From contig CM055896.1 of NCBI GenBank assembly GCA_029582155.1, forward strand, positions 11,678,987 through 11,742,986: a stretch of DNA of 64,000 bases, read 5' to 3'. A program made the position numbers and the translations under genes. The notes below the pieces were generated by a model that worked only from the letters and a program-made list of their open reading frames with translations, did not search any database and had not been told where the DNA came from. Shown in pieces: positions 14,301-29,300 of this stretch (positions within the stretch are counted from its first letter, which is position 1; every line of letters begins with the position of its first letter). The stretch is from Panopea generosa (Eukaryota > Mollusca > Bivalvia > Adapedonta > Hiatellidae).

Positions 14301-17300
14301 TGCATAATCCACTACACATGAATGAGCCTGTCATATGCCATTAATGAAATTACTTCTGCATTAAACAACACATGATCATGTCATATGTCACATATAAAAT
14401 GTCTTCTCCATTACAAAACAGTGCCAGAGTAGTTTTTCAATTTAATTCAATTTTAATGATACCACTTATATAACCAAATACTCTATGATAAACAATATAA
14501 TTTTAAAAAAAACATTTTCATTGATCCAGACACACAACAGACTAGAATTGTCCGTCTGCAAACACAACACAAATGCTCCGCTATTGACAGGAAACAAATT
14601 TTTACCGAAAATGAGGTCAAAAACGACTTTAAAATTTGTACAACATGAATAGTAACTAAATACATAGACCCCTTCATGAGGTTATTGATTGGAAAACAAT
14701 TAATAATAAACAGACAGACGGACAGAAGAACAGACGGACAAGGGTAAGACTTAATGTCCCTTCATCATTCTGATTCAAATGGTGAGAGCACAAAACCTGA
14801 TTTGTTATAAAATTATCAAAATAGTTATGAAAAGTTGCATTCAACCAGATCAGAAAAACAAACTTAAAAGGGCACAACTGTAAGGATGATGTGGTCCATC
14901 TCTATTGAAATACTGAATCCAGAGTACAGTAACTGTCATTTTAACCATAGCAAAAATGACCTTTGTTTATACAAGATGAAAACAGATACTTAAAAAAGTA
15001 TAATCCCAGGATAGTTTATATGAAGTCTGATCAACAAGGACAAGGGAGTGATGTCACATTTCTACCTAATTTTAGTCTATTTTTAGCAATGATGCCATAC
15101 TTGAAATATGGGAGGCAATAAAACTTAATTTTGAAGTGATAAAATCTGCTCTACTATTTCATAAGTTTATCATTTATCGAAATTGTGAACAGCAATGCTG
15201 AAATATGTGGCTGCAGCAAGCAATGCTGAGATAGGTGGCTGCAGCAAGCAAAGCTGCACTAACAATCAGAGTGTGAGTCCAGTTTTGTTTTCAACACCAT
15301 TTTCAACATATTTACTGGTTCTCCGTCTCAAGTTGAGTCCAGTTTAAACATACAGTTTTTACTGTTTAAACTGAACACCTTGAGAGAAGACCACGGAACA
15401 TTCCCACAGCTGTGCTCAAAATTAGACTAGGGGTACAATGCATACATTTTGACTTACCATATAGAAGACGAGCCAGGACGAGACGCCGATGAAGAAGAGC
15501 CCGACACCCAAGTAGAAGATATAGACCGGGTTCCATCTCTCCTCAAGCACCTTTATTGTATACAGACTGAAGAGCATGCTCAAGGTGCCATTAAATAACA
15601 CCGCATAACAAAAACCTACAAATGAAACTCTGAAACAAACCGAACCAACATGAAATTAACATCAGAAATAATATAAAAACTTAACCATCAGGTTCAGAAC
15701 TTAAGTCACCACATGAAATTTGCAAGATGATATGTTGGGAAAACAATGGGAACATGCAGTTTAAACAAGTGTCAGGTCAGTGCCACTGTCTAACTATATA
15801 TTCAACAAGTGTCCGGTCAGTGCCAAAGTCCAAACTTCCTATTCAACATGTGTCTGGTCAGTGCCACCGTTCAAACTTATTATTCAACAAGTGTCCGGTC
15901 AGTGCCGTCACCCAAACTGCTTATTTAACAAGTGTCAGGTCAGTGCCACCGTCCAAACTGCATATTCAACAAGTGTCCGGTCAGTGCCACCGTCCAAACT
16001 ACGTATTCAACAAGTGTCCGGTCAGTGCCACCGTCCAAACTGTGTATTCAACAAGTGTCTGGTCAGTGCCGCCAGCTGAAAACCAACTTTATGCAAGCTA
16101 TTATTTTGTTGTAAATTCTACCTGACTGAAACACAGCCAACATATCAGTAGATGCATGTGTAACACCTCAGGCATGTGTGTGTTTTTTAATTGTACATTA
16201 AACTCTGAACCGTTAATACAGAAAGTTGGACAGGTATTTTATTCCCATTTTGAGTAATACATGTTCATCTTTTAACCATGATACAAAAATTGCACTTTGC
16301 TATACATTTGCTCATCAAAAGGTCAAAATGCAGAGGCAAAAAACATCCCTGTCAAAGACATTCAAATGCAAAAAATTGAAATCGTAATAAAGTCTTCATT
16401 TGTACTATGCATCAGCTGAAACGACATTGCACAGGACTTAGTAAAAGTGCTCAAATTAATGTTTAGCTAGCACACTTCATATAACTAACATAACTTGCCC
16501 CTGAATATTTATATTAAGTCCAACCCTTTGTGTATATCACACTGGAGTAGTTAAAGCACATTCGAAAACTCTTCTTGAACATTCCATGACAGGGACAGAC
16601 TTTTGCGCCTGCATGACTGACCAATGACTGGCGCCACCTATAACCTTACCATCATGGCAGACAACCCTGTAACGGCCACGGTCAAGATTCCCGCCTCTAC
16701 TGATCCAATAACAACCACCCAATCCCAGCCAAACTCATTGAGAAGATGGTAGCAAAAATAATCTGTGAGGTAACCGTTCATCAACGTACAGAGAACGAAC
16801 CCAAAAAACCAGTGCCTACAAAGATATTAAAAGAAAAAAGAATGAATCGTCAATCAGTTTTTTATTATCTGTTTTGATCGACTGGATTAGAAACTTGCGA
16901 CATACAGCACATCATAACTTAATTTTTGTGTAAATCTGTGTACAGAATTTAATAAACTTTATCTTTTTAATTTTATTAAAAAACAAGCATCATCATTCTT
17001 TCAAAGCACAAAGATTTATTGATTGATTGAATATATAGCGTCATTTTTATGCCATCGAGGGCTAACAGACAATCAGTTAACCTAACCACTGTTTCCTGGG
17101 ATTAACCAGTACTTGAGCACGACCCATCTCCGCAAGTAACTGATAACTTTCCCACTTGAATCAGTGGTGAGAGACAAATGATAATGAGACACAATGTTGT
17201 ATATCAATCATCACGGAGACTGTTGCCGGGTGGGGATTCGAACTCACGACCCCTGGATTGATAGTCAAACGCATAACCGACTAAGCTAATCGGGCCCGGG

Positions 17301-20300
17301 CACAAAGCACAAAGAGAGCAAAGTGTTTGTTCAAAGCACAAAAGAGCCAAATTGTTTGTTCAGCGTATTTTCTGTGATGCAAATGCATGTAATTCTGCAT
17401 TAAATTGATATGATGTCCTTAAATGTGAACTAGGTTTCCAATCCATGCCATGTAAACCACAGGTCAAAGTATCATCACTAAGACCCACCCAACAAAAAAA
17501 AATAAATGTTTTTATGTGTTTTATACAGTTGTTATGTTCATTTGAAAAAAGATTTATATATTTTATTTTTTTCAAATTAACATAAAAATTTTAATTTAAT
17601 AAAACATATCAAAACATTTCTTTTTTTTGTGGGTGGGTGAATGTGGTATGGATTCTAAGTACAACCCTTGACCGGATGGATAAACATCACACTCATGAGA
17701 GAACTATGGGATCAAACAGTCTTATAGCAAGGTACTCATGTAAACATGTCAGAAATGTGTGAACATGTCAGAAATATGTATTTATTAATTAGAAAGTTTA
17801 TAACTCTACGACATACAAAATTAGCTTTTTATAAAATTATGTATTAGTTTATGCTAATTCATTTTAGCTTGATTGCAATGTACTGTTCTCAAGTTGTTTC
17901 CTGGGAAGAACCAGTATTGACTGAGAGGCACTGGTTAAGCTGGGGATCAAACCCGCTACCTCTGGCGTGAGCGGCCAACACTCTGTCCATTATATACTGC
18001 CCCCGCTTTGTAATGTATCAACAAACGGGCTGATATTAACAAAATATAAACCAGCTATTTTAAAAAAATTGCTGTATTTCAGTTTTACTTGTTCAATTTT
18101 TAAACCTGGATTGCTCAAGCAGTGACAGTTTTAGAATTTAGAGATTTGCTATTTTGGACATTTTACTCTTGGTTACTACCTTTAACTCTGACAATTTTTC
18201 ACAAATTTCACCGTACCTTGCTATATAGTTGGTTTTTGTCAGAGATACATAAGCTGATTGGCCACCTCTGTCTAACACTTAACCATTTGCAGTGTTTATT
18301 TAACTATTCAATATCAACTGTAAAATGTACTAAACCATTATATCCATATTTCTTTTTCTGTCATCTCACATCAGACATGGCTCAATCAGTTATGATTCTC
18401 CAACGTGGGATCAACAAGGTGGTCATAATATAACTTTATCGTATATATGTTGTACAAAGGCTTTTGTTTAATTGTCCAGTTTTAACACTAATTTGACTTT
18501 CTTATCACCATAAACTAACAAATTTCTGAAAATTTAAATACAGTAAAACCTGTGTTAGCAGTCAACTCCATTAAGCAACTGCTTGTTTTAAACGGCAACC
18601 TTTTATATTTACAATTTTTATGACAACTGTAGTAAGCGGTTATGATTAACCTGAATTTAGCAGATACCTGACTTATAAGGTCATTTTTGCTCTTTCCCTT
18701 GAGTGGCCCTTGAGTGGCTGCTCAAGACAGGTTTGACCTTATTTTACTGTAATTAAAGGACATGCTTTATATCATGTTTTGCTGCATCGCAAGTTTGGTT
18801 TGAATCTGACTGAAAAAAGAATGGGTTTGAACACCATCTTCAACACGTGACAGGTTGAATATAGTATGTCCAACTTTATTGATGGTGGAAGACCTCAAAA
18901 TGAATCTGAGAAGAACAACTGTCTTTCCACAAGCAAATTTTCTCACAATAAGTGTTTGAACTGAGCTTGGCCCGAACCCGCGACCTCATCGGTGAGAGGT
19001 TAGAGGGTATCAGACAACAGTGCCTTAGACCACTCAGCCCAATGAGGACCTGCCCGGTACTGACAGACAATACCTTAGAAACTGGTGACTGTCTCTGTCA
19101 TACATAGTCAAGCAGGAAAACAATTCTACTAGCTTATTAGGAAACTACCATTGCCATATTGTATATTAACACATAAATGTAAGTTATATTATCATCACTA
19201 TTGCAACATTGAACTATTCCAGTACTCGTATTAATTCAATATATATAGAAACACACATTACATGTAAACCTGCAACACAGTATTTTACACAGATGCCATT
19301 ATAGTGTACAACTGACTCTGTTTATCTTACAATCTGTTTACTGACGAGCCTATAACATCCATCATTTAGAGTAGATTCATCAGGAAAATAGGTCACTTCA
19401 CTTAGGCTGACCTCTAAAAATTATATAAATTGTAATCAATATGGATTATTTATTAATTCTGTATATTTTCCCTCAGACTGTGCACTTTACAGAAATGTGT
19501 ACTTCTTAATTTTCTTAAAAAAGTTTCCCATAAACCCCATCCTTTAATTTAAAAAAAAAATTGTGTTTTCTTGATTCATTAATCCAAACTAATGATATTT
19601 TAACTTAATAAATGTAAATTTACCATGTGTGCCTGTGTTACAGAGTTACATAATGTGTATATCTCTGGTGATATACAGTAACTTCTTTGTTATAAATTTC
19701 TAACAATGTGCAACTACATACATAATTTAAATAAATGTGAAGGATGATTAAAATTCAATTCAATGATAATAATAAAGGGTGCATAGAAAAATTTGAAATC
19801 TTTATCTATTTGATAAAACCTTAAGTTGAGCATATATCAGCCTACTTGTATACAGAGCCAAAAATTGTTCTTTATAAAGATCCCCCAAAACACAAATGTG
19901 TTATGTTTTTTCTTTTCTTTAATTTAATACTGTCGAGATTAATGGGCCGAGATTGGGATTGAACCCATGACCCCTAGCATGAGTAGCTAACTCTATCTAC
20001 TGCACTACTGTCCTGCTGCCTTGATCACATGGTCTGGTGATAGAGCATAGAATCAAGAATCAGAAGGTTGTTGGTTCAACACCCCACCCCCTCAAAATGC
20101 AACCATTAGCGATGACAAGAACCCTGATCTATTTGTACTTAGTACTGGTTCTACCTAGGAAGACTTGAGCAAGATTTGTCATGATTGCAGGAAATTGTTT
20201 CAAAAACAAAGTTTTACAGTAGTCATATTATATTCAATGAGACAGAAAATCGAAAAGTTAATAATTTAGTCTACTACTTGTGATGTATTTGTCAACTATA

Positions 20301-23300
20301 CATTATATTGTTGGCCATGTAAAACAGAAGCCATGGCCTTAGACATCACTACTTGTCATAAATAATCAAACTACTTGTCATGAATAATCAAACTACTTGT
20401 CATGAATATCAACTTTATGTCATGAATTATCAACTATATGTCATGAAATATCAGCTATATGTCATGAATAATCAAACTATGTGTTATGAATAATCAACTA
20501 TATGTCATGAATTATCAACTATATGTCATGAATTATCTGTGTCATGAATAATCAACTATATGTCATGAAATATCAACTATATGTCATGAACAATCAACTA
20601 TATGGCATGAATTATCAGCTATATGTCAAGAATTATCAACTATATGTCATGAATAATCAAACTACTTTTCAAGAATAATCAACTAAATCGCATGAATTTT
20701 TAACTATATGTCATGAAATAACAACCATATGTCATGAATAATCTGCTATATGTCAAGAATTATCAACTATATGCCATGAATTATAAGCTATATTTCGTGA
20801 ATTATCAACTATATGTCATGAATTATCAACTATATGTCAAGAAATATCAACTTTATGCCATGAATTATCAAACAACTTGTCAAGAATAATCAACTAAATG
20901 GCATGAATTATCAACTATATGTCATGAAATATCAACTATATGTCATGAATTATCAACTATATGCCATGAATTATCAGCTAAATGTCATGAATTATCAACT
21001 ATATGTCATGATTTATCAACTATATATCAAGAATTATCAATTTTATACCATGAATTATCAGCTAAATGTCATGAAATATCAACTATGTCATGAATTATCA
21101 GCGCTATGTCATGAAATATCATCAATATGCCATGAATTATCAGCTATATGTCATGAAATATCAACTACATGTCATGAATTGTCAACTATGTCATGAATTA
21201 TCAACTATATGTCATGAAATATCAACAATATGCCTTGAAATATCAACTTCATGTCATGAATTGTCAACTATATGTCATGTAATATCAACTATATGTCATG
21301 AATTATCAACAATATGCCATGAATTATCAGCTATATGTCATGAAATATCAACTACATGTCATGAATTCTCAACTATATGTCATAAATTCTCAACTATATG
21401 TCAAGAATTATCAACTATATGTCATGAAATATCAACAATATGCCATGAAATATCAACTTCATGTCATGAATTGTCAACTATGTCATGAAATATCAACTAT
21501 ATGTCATGAATTATCAACTATATGCCATGAATTATCAGCTATATGTCATGCATTTTCAACTATATGTCATGAAATATCAACAATATGAAATGAATTATAA
21601 GCTATATGTCATGAAATATCAACTACATGTCATGAATTATCAACTATATGTCATAAATTATAAACTATATGCCATGAATGATCAACTATATGTCAAGAAT
21701 TATCAACTATATGCCATAAATTATCAGCTATATGTATGAAATATCATTTATGTCAAGAATTACCTGCTATATGTCATGAAACATAAACAATATGCGACGA
21801 ATTATCAGCTATATGTCATGAAATATCAACTACATGTCATGAATTATCAGCTATATGTCATGAAATATCAACTACATGTCATGAATTATCAACTATATGT
21901 CATGAAATATCAACTTTATGCCATGATTATCAACTATATGCCATGAATTATCAGCTATGTCATGAATTTTCAGCTATATGTCATGAATTATCAACTACAT
22001 GTCATGAATTATCAATTGTATGTCATGAAATATCAACTACATTATGTTCACATCAATACTTAATTTAACTTTCATTCTTTGATAAACCAGGATTGTTCTA
22101 CACAATTTGTTACATGAACATTTATTTAATAAACATAATGCATTAAGAAAGGATTAAATTTGTACTTTATACACAAATCATGCAATTTTGCCATAAATCA
22201 ACACCCACTTCCATCTAACAATTGTATGTAACCAGTTTGAGTAACATACATACATATTTGAACAGGCGATGATCATAAAGGTTTCATCAGCATGCAGTAC
22301 AATGGAAAGTAACAAAGGTGCAGGAAATAAAACATACCACAATAATGCTATACCAAAGTATTTGATTTATAGTGGGGGAGAGTGCTTAACTTTTTCCAGA
22401 TGTATATATGCATATTTCGATAAACCACATGCAGTTATTATGTTTTGACTTTTCTGCATAACTAGTTGTTGAATTTCTCTAACAAGCAAATGATATTGAA
22501 ACTTATATCTCCATACAAAGAAAATAACCACAGAATTGATGCATAGCTGTTTATATTTTAGATCTAATTTCAAAATGAAAATGGTAAAAATAGTTCAGCT
22601 GATGGAAATCTCAAACTGTTTTTAACGAAGATTATTAAACGTAAAGTTTGTGAAAAATATTTGTAAGTAAAATGCTATAATGAAAAATATGATAAAGGTG
22701 TTTAAAGCCATTTTCAACACATTTTAAGTTATATATGGCATATCCAGTTTCATGGTGGAGGAAGACTTCAGAATGAACCTAAGAAGAACCACCGTCCTTC
22801 AGCAAGTAAATAGTAAACTTTCTAACATAAAGTTTTTGAAGCGAGCGGGCGGGACTCAAACCTACGACTTAAACAGTGAGAGGAAAGTGATCTTGAGATG
22901 TCATCTAGGACCACTTGGCCATGGAGGACCCCATACCCACGTAGATTAAAAAAAAAACAGTTTGAGATTTCTACATAACTGACAGGCAAAACTAAAGCAG
23001 GGAACATGTGTATCAACCTCCAGGCTCCAGCATTACAGCGCTATGAGAAATGACAAAGGAACTGTTAAAGTTAGTAAGGTGAATACAGCACAGAAAAAGT
23101 GAAGATGTGCAAGACAATACAAAAGGACCATAACAGCTTTAAAATGCTCACCTGTGGCATATGAGATCAGACCAATTTAAAATAATATTTACATAATTTA
23201 AGAGACACAAATCAGACATTTATTATTAAATTAGGCCAGTTCAACAAAGTATCTGCAATCTTATGGTGTTCCAATGATAAGTACTCGTGTTAGAGCAAAT

Positions 23301-26300
23301 AAGGACTGGTGAAATTAAGCAATTTTTAATAATTGAAGGGCTGTAACTCCGACATTGTTTATCCAATTGACCTGACACCAGCTGTCAATCAAACAAGTCG
23401 ATCATCCACCAGTGATTGATATTGCTTCCAGTTTTGCCATTTTCCTTAGACAAGCTGACGGTTGCTAAGTAAACACTACATTGTAACTATTTACTTGGGC
23501 AAACAATGCCACATGGCTGGTGGGCAGAGTGGTAGTTCTCGTGGCAGTTCAACTTGGCAAGTTAAAAACTTGTCCAAGAAAGAATGGCCATATAACTACT
23601 GTGTAAGTTTGGTAAGGATTCCATGAAAATTCCAACATAAATAATCTGAATTGACTACTTCAAGAGAATGTCTGAGACATTATATATTGAACTAGTGTGA
23701 AGATCCAATGAAAAATGCAGGTACAAGAATGGGCAAACCACCAACAGACAACAGACACAGGGCGATCAGAATAGCGCAACCTGAGCTATGCTCAGATGAG
23801 CTGATAAAGCAGGTGAAATGAGCATGGCTGGGAGACCCTATTTCTTAATAACTGCATAAATACCCCACATCCAGAAAATGCAGTTACAACCAAGGTCATG
23901 TTTCCATGAACTATGCAATAATAATATAATAAATCCATTCCCTTAATACAAACTATTACAGCTATATTAATCATGCGAGACAAGCCTCTGCCATGGACAG
24001 TTCTGTGACAGAAGAGCTTGCTGTTTGCCAAACATGAACTGAGGATCAGTAGAACCATAAACAAACAAAGGAAACAAAGACATTGTCCTGCATCATGCTG
24101 ATAAGTAGTCATTCCGGCGTCTGTCTCACCAACACTTTCTTAAATTTTATTTAAAATTTTTTTTTTCAAAAGTTGTAACTTAATTTTGACTGGTTGTATA
24201 AATATCAGTAAAATATAAATGCAACTAGTTTCAGTTGATCTGGAGCCAGTCTAAAATCATGATCACCTGGATGCTTTCCTTTATTTTTTATTTAAGTTTT
24301 AAGTGGTGGTGAAACCAAAGCCTGATTATTTATATTATAATGTTGATTTCTTATATTGAGATAGGAACCACTACAATTTTGTATTCATATTTTGAAATCA
24401 AATGTTTCATGCAGAAGCATTTCAATTAACCAATCAAATCTAAGCTTACAAATTCTGGAAATGATTAATTAACATTATATCACATCTCTTCATTCAATTT
24501 GGTAAGTAAATGGAAATACTTTCTTTACTGCAACAGATGTAGATAACAACTTTTTAGGTACAATAATAGCCAAGCATACTGTTATATTAAATGCGAGGAC
24601 GACACTATCTCTACATGAAAACAGCAATACTGTCTTTTCTTGGAATTGTCAATTGATTGATTGAATATTTCGCGTTATTTTTATGCTAACAAGGGCTTAC
24701 AGTCGATCAGTTAATCTAACCACTGATTCCTGGGATCCTGAAAGGTTAACCAGTACTCAAGCACACCACATCTCCGCAAGTAACTAATAACTTCCCCACT
24801 TGAATCAGTGGTGAGAGAAGAATGACAATGAGACACAATGTAGTATATCAATCATCACGGAGACTATTGCCGGGTGGGGATTCAAACTCACAACCCATGG
24901 ATTGATTGTCAGACGCCTAACCGACTGAACTCATCGGGCCAAGCAAGGAATTGTCAAATCTCAATATAAAATATCCAAATGACATGTATAACAGTATGTT
25001 TATATCTTATCTTATTGTACAGGTTAACTTATGCCATTTCCTCACCAGACAAAAACTGTGTCGTTAATTTGAAACAAAGATCTGGTGACCCCTGTCTGCA
25101 GTTCAGGCATCTTATAAATATGAAATGCAAACAGACTTAATGCAAAGAAAAATATATTGCATAAAGACAATAACCGAAACATGATAAAAGAGTTTAAATT
25201 TAAACTATGATTGTATCATGATAATGCATTAACATTTAACTATTTTTTTTAACGCCATTTTCAACACATTTCTAGTTATATACGGTACATCCAGTTTTAT
25301 TGGTAGAGGAAAACCTCAGAATAAACTGAACCACTGTCCTTCCACATGTTGTAACTGGCAAACTTTCTCACAAAACAGTTTTTGAAGTGAGCAGGACTCA
25401 AACCTACGACCTAAGCGGTGCAAGGCAAGTGATCTTGACATGGCGTCTTAGACCACTCGGCCATGGAGGACCCGTAATAATAAAATGTATTAAACAAGCA
25501 TGTCCTATAGTTGTGTTATTGTTAACGGTGTCTACATACCTGTTATTGACTCCCACACAGTTGTAGATATAGGGACAATGGTGATCAAATACTTTTACAC
25601 ATCTGTTACAAACGCGACAATGTTTCGCACGTATAGGTTTCACTGTGCGGCATGTATGACAAAGCCTGCTTAATGGATTATCACCTTGCTTCCATTCATC
25701 AAAATGTGCAACCTGAAAAAATAACAATTTCAAGATAAAAATTCATTCAGAACGAAGACTATACTCATGTATGAATTTATTTTAAAAAAACACAACACTT
25801 TAACTTATGCAAGAAAATCTTTTAAAAATACATTTTTGAAACAAATTTTCAATGGAAAATATTGTTCGTTAATCTCATATTTTTTAACTAACTCTTTCTG
25901 TATATTTCATAAATTTGTTTGGACGGGTCATTTATTGTGCCTTTTTATAAATTTGTTTGGACAGGTCATTTATTGTGCCTTTTTATAAATTTGTTTGGAC
26001 AGATCATTTATTGTGCATTTTAGTTAAATTTAACAGGGACTGAAATGGACACCTCTCAGGTCTATTCAATTTCATTTTAATTACAAATGATTGAAATCTA
26101 AGTATATGCCACATGCATAAATGATTGCCCAACAATATGTACACTTCTGGGCTGCGGTGAGTTCCGTTATACATGTTTACTGTGTTTATAAACTCTTACG
26201 TTGCTCAACTGAACAATAATGAATGGAAATCGGACTACATCAGCGCCGTCCCACCATTCTTCTAACAGTCACGTGATTAAACACAAGCAAATGGCTCTTA

Positions 26301-29300
26301 AAGTTTTATGCTTTGTTACTAAACATTTACTGCAAACATGTCATTAAGTTGCCTTGTGTTATCAAACATGTAACTGTACTGACCGCAACCCTGCTTGTAC
26401 TGCTTAAATTTAGTACCTTAGGAAAACTTCTAGCGCCCCAGATAATTTCCTGTTACAAAGGTAATTTATTCTCAAAGATGAAAAAGCGACATTATTTAAC
26501 TCTCATAAACTTGAAGATGTTTGTAAACAGCCTAAATATAGCAATAATCTGTCGCAATCAGCAAATTGAACAGTTCCATCAGAGTTTCTATTTATTTCAG
26601 TTAAAGATCTTTCTTACTTACATAATGTTATTCAAACTTAGGTTATTTCATATGTCTTTTAGAGTAAAATCATTTTTTTTTTTAAACACAACTTTTCATA
26701 ATACTAATATAAAATTTCAGTTTATAATGAAGGGATACTTTTTCACAGCCATTTTTTTAAAAGCGTCAAATTTACTGCCATTTTAAACTAATTCACGAGA
26801 GTAAAATGTACTCAAATTAACTTTATCTAGGGGTCTTGAAAACCAATAAATTTGAGCTCTTCTTCAAACTTTAATCCTTGTTACCTAATAATGAACGTAG
26901 GATGAAAAATTCAGAAACAATTATTTCTTAAGATAAACATTATGATAGCTGATGTCTTATAAACAGCTATAAACAATGGTGAGCAGTGATCAATAACAAC
27001 AGATGCCAACAAATATCATAAAAATGTTAATTTAAGCTATATAAATATTGTTAATGAAGTTAAAGCCATAAACTATTCGCATTAAGAACCATTATGATGA
27101 ACATTCCCAACATTACAAGTTTATTCACACATGTCGTATATATCAGGCAATATACATTCTAGTAATATATTTTAGTTTATCACTTTATCACATGATTTTT
27201 AGCACTGGAGAGTAATAAAACTATGACATATTTTTTATATTAACCTAGCTAGTTTCATTTCTGATTCAACGCTTGGTGAATATTTCCGTAAAAACTTGGC
27301 TCATGTGAATGAAATGTCAAAGTACTTTTCGAGTTGCCCATATATACACAAAGATGTTCATTTGACATGATAAAATGACAATATTTTGAGACATGGTGCC
27401 ATACGATGACCGACTGAAATTAATATAGATTTATTTTAATCATTACAGAAGTTATCTGTTTAATAAATGGTAAATGTGCATCTAACTCTTTTCTGAGTAA
27501 TGTGATAAAAAGATAAAAAGAATCTTACATTTAGGCTCATTTATTAATGAATTTATTTTACTCGTTGGCAAAAATGATATAATGCTCTGTAGAACCTCAT
27601 GTATTTGATTTTGCCAACTTAAATAAATTCAATAATAAATAAGTACTCATGTAAGATTCACTATCTATCAGTGTGTCAAATGTTATATCTTAGAATTGTA
27701 ATATAGAACAGTGGTAAGTTATTTTACTATTGCAAATGTAATAAACATTGTTAATTAGCTATCAAGTTAATCAGTAATGAAATAAAATCATTTATACATG
27801 TAGGATCATTCTAAAAAAATGTTTTCACTGTGCTCCGACCAAGTATTTTTCATGTGGGTAGGTATCAGTAGCTAATTTTGTATTTTTTTTGACATTTCTG
27901 ATTTTTAAAGTGTCATTTTAAACAAAAAAATGCTAGAAATCACTGAAAAAAACAATGCTTTGTAAGTCAATAAAAATGTTTCGGTAGCTGCACTTTGAGG
28001 GGATGGTAGGAGCCAGACAAATGAGCACTTTTTTTAAGAATGGCCTAATTATGTGTGAAACATGATCACAATGATATATTTTTTATTCTATAAAGAACAA
28101 ATTAAGATACAAGGAAGTCGACTATAATTAAGTGACCTTATTACAAATGCCTCTACTATAATCATGTACTTGTATTAATTAAAAATAATCAACAAAATAT
28201 TTTTTCTCTATGACCTTTTTTAAAAAAAACACCATTAATTCAAAAATCAAATGTATTGTATATAATAACAAAAAAAACAAAATAGTTTTATTTAGTCTAA
28301 AGTAAATGTAATAAACACATAAAAAGCATACATGTACATATTTCTAGAAAAATAACAAATAAAAAAAATGAAAGCATTGAAGCAGTCCAGAAGAGTGAAT
28401 ACCAAAATAAATATAAATTATTCATTACATAACACAGCAGAATGTAAAGATGGATGAAAAATACACAAAATACTGATAGTTCCATATCTAACCTATGTAT
28501 TAGGACAAAATTACAGTATTAACCCTTTATATTTATTGGGACAGTAAAAAAAAAATCCTTTTAAAATAAAACGCACTGTTTAATCTTTTATTTATTTTAC
28601 TTTGATTTTGACAAGTTATTACAACTTCTGCTTATCACGCTCGAAATCTTCCAGTGTGGAACTAGTACTGAGCATATGCAGATAAAGTGTCTTACTCAAG
28701 GACACCACACATGGCTGTTGCAGAGGATCGAACCCACGACCCTCCGATCATTGGTTCGTTGCTCTACCACTGGACCACGCGCTCCACTTATATACATATT
28801 GGAACTTTAAAAAAATTAATTATTTGTTGCTGTCCCCATCCATAGGATTAAGACTGTACCACAAGTTTTACCGTTCACTTTCAATAATGACTACATTTAT
28901 AATTATTAATGAGAAATGAATGATCACATTAATGGGAAACCAATGTTAAAAGTGAATTGGTTTCGAAATATATGCAATGTGACTTTACAATCTGCACTGC
29001 CATTTTGACACATACCATGAACAGCCCCATGTGGCTCAATGCCTCCGTCATTATATAAAAACAGAACCAGTGACAGATACAAGGTCGGGCCCCTGTACCT
29101 GACATTTCCCGATTCACGCCTCTTATACCCTAATTAAAAAGCATGGACATCCCTGTCTGTCCAACAATACATTGTATTCAAAATTATTTTGCCCGTCATT
29201 GCCATTGTCACAAGTTTCACTTTCTATTGAAGCAACTGACAAATTAGTGTGCCTCTCCATGCTATGGAATGGTCCCTAGCAGAGAAAGCAAGCAACGTTT

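Noticed and set aside
15727-16125. Cys-rich repeat frames (SGQCHRPN) suggesting a secreted peptide
   Set aside because: Three frames are equally open because of a 41-bp repeat; it lies in an intron and lacks a signal peptide.
15458-16815. Exons 8 and 9 as consecutive constitutive exons
   Set aside because: Exon 8 ends in phase 0 but exon 9 needs a two-base carry-over; joining them gives a TAA after 12 codons, while exon 7 fits each directly.
20903-21739. Frames with repeated NYQLYVM / HELSTIC
   Set aside because: By-product of the 21-bp minisatellite.
20345-22045. CRISPR-like array
   Set aside because: Units are contiguous 21-mers without unique spacers and the genome is eukaryotic.
26313-26786. 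157-codon plus-strand frame
   Set aside because: No recognisable domain, biased to Phe/Leu/Ile/Lys as expected in AT-rich DNA, inside an intron of the palmitoyltransferase.
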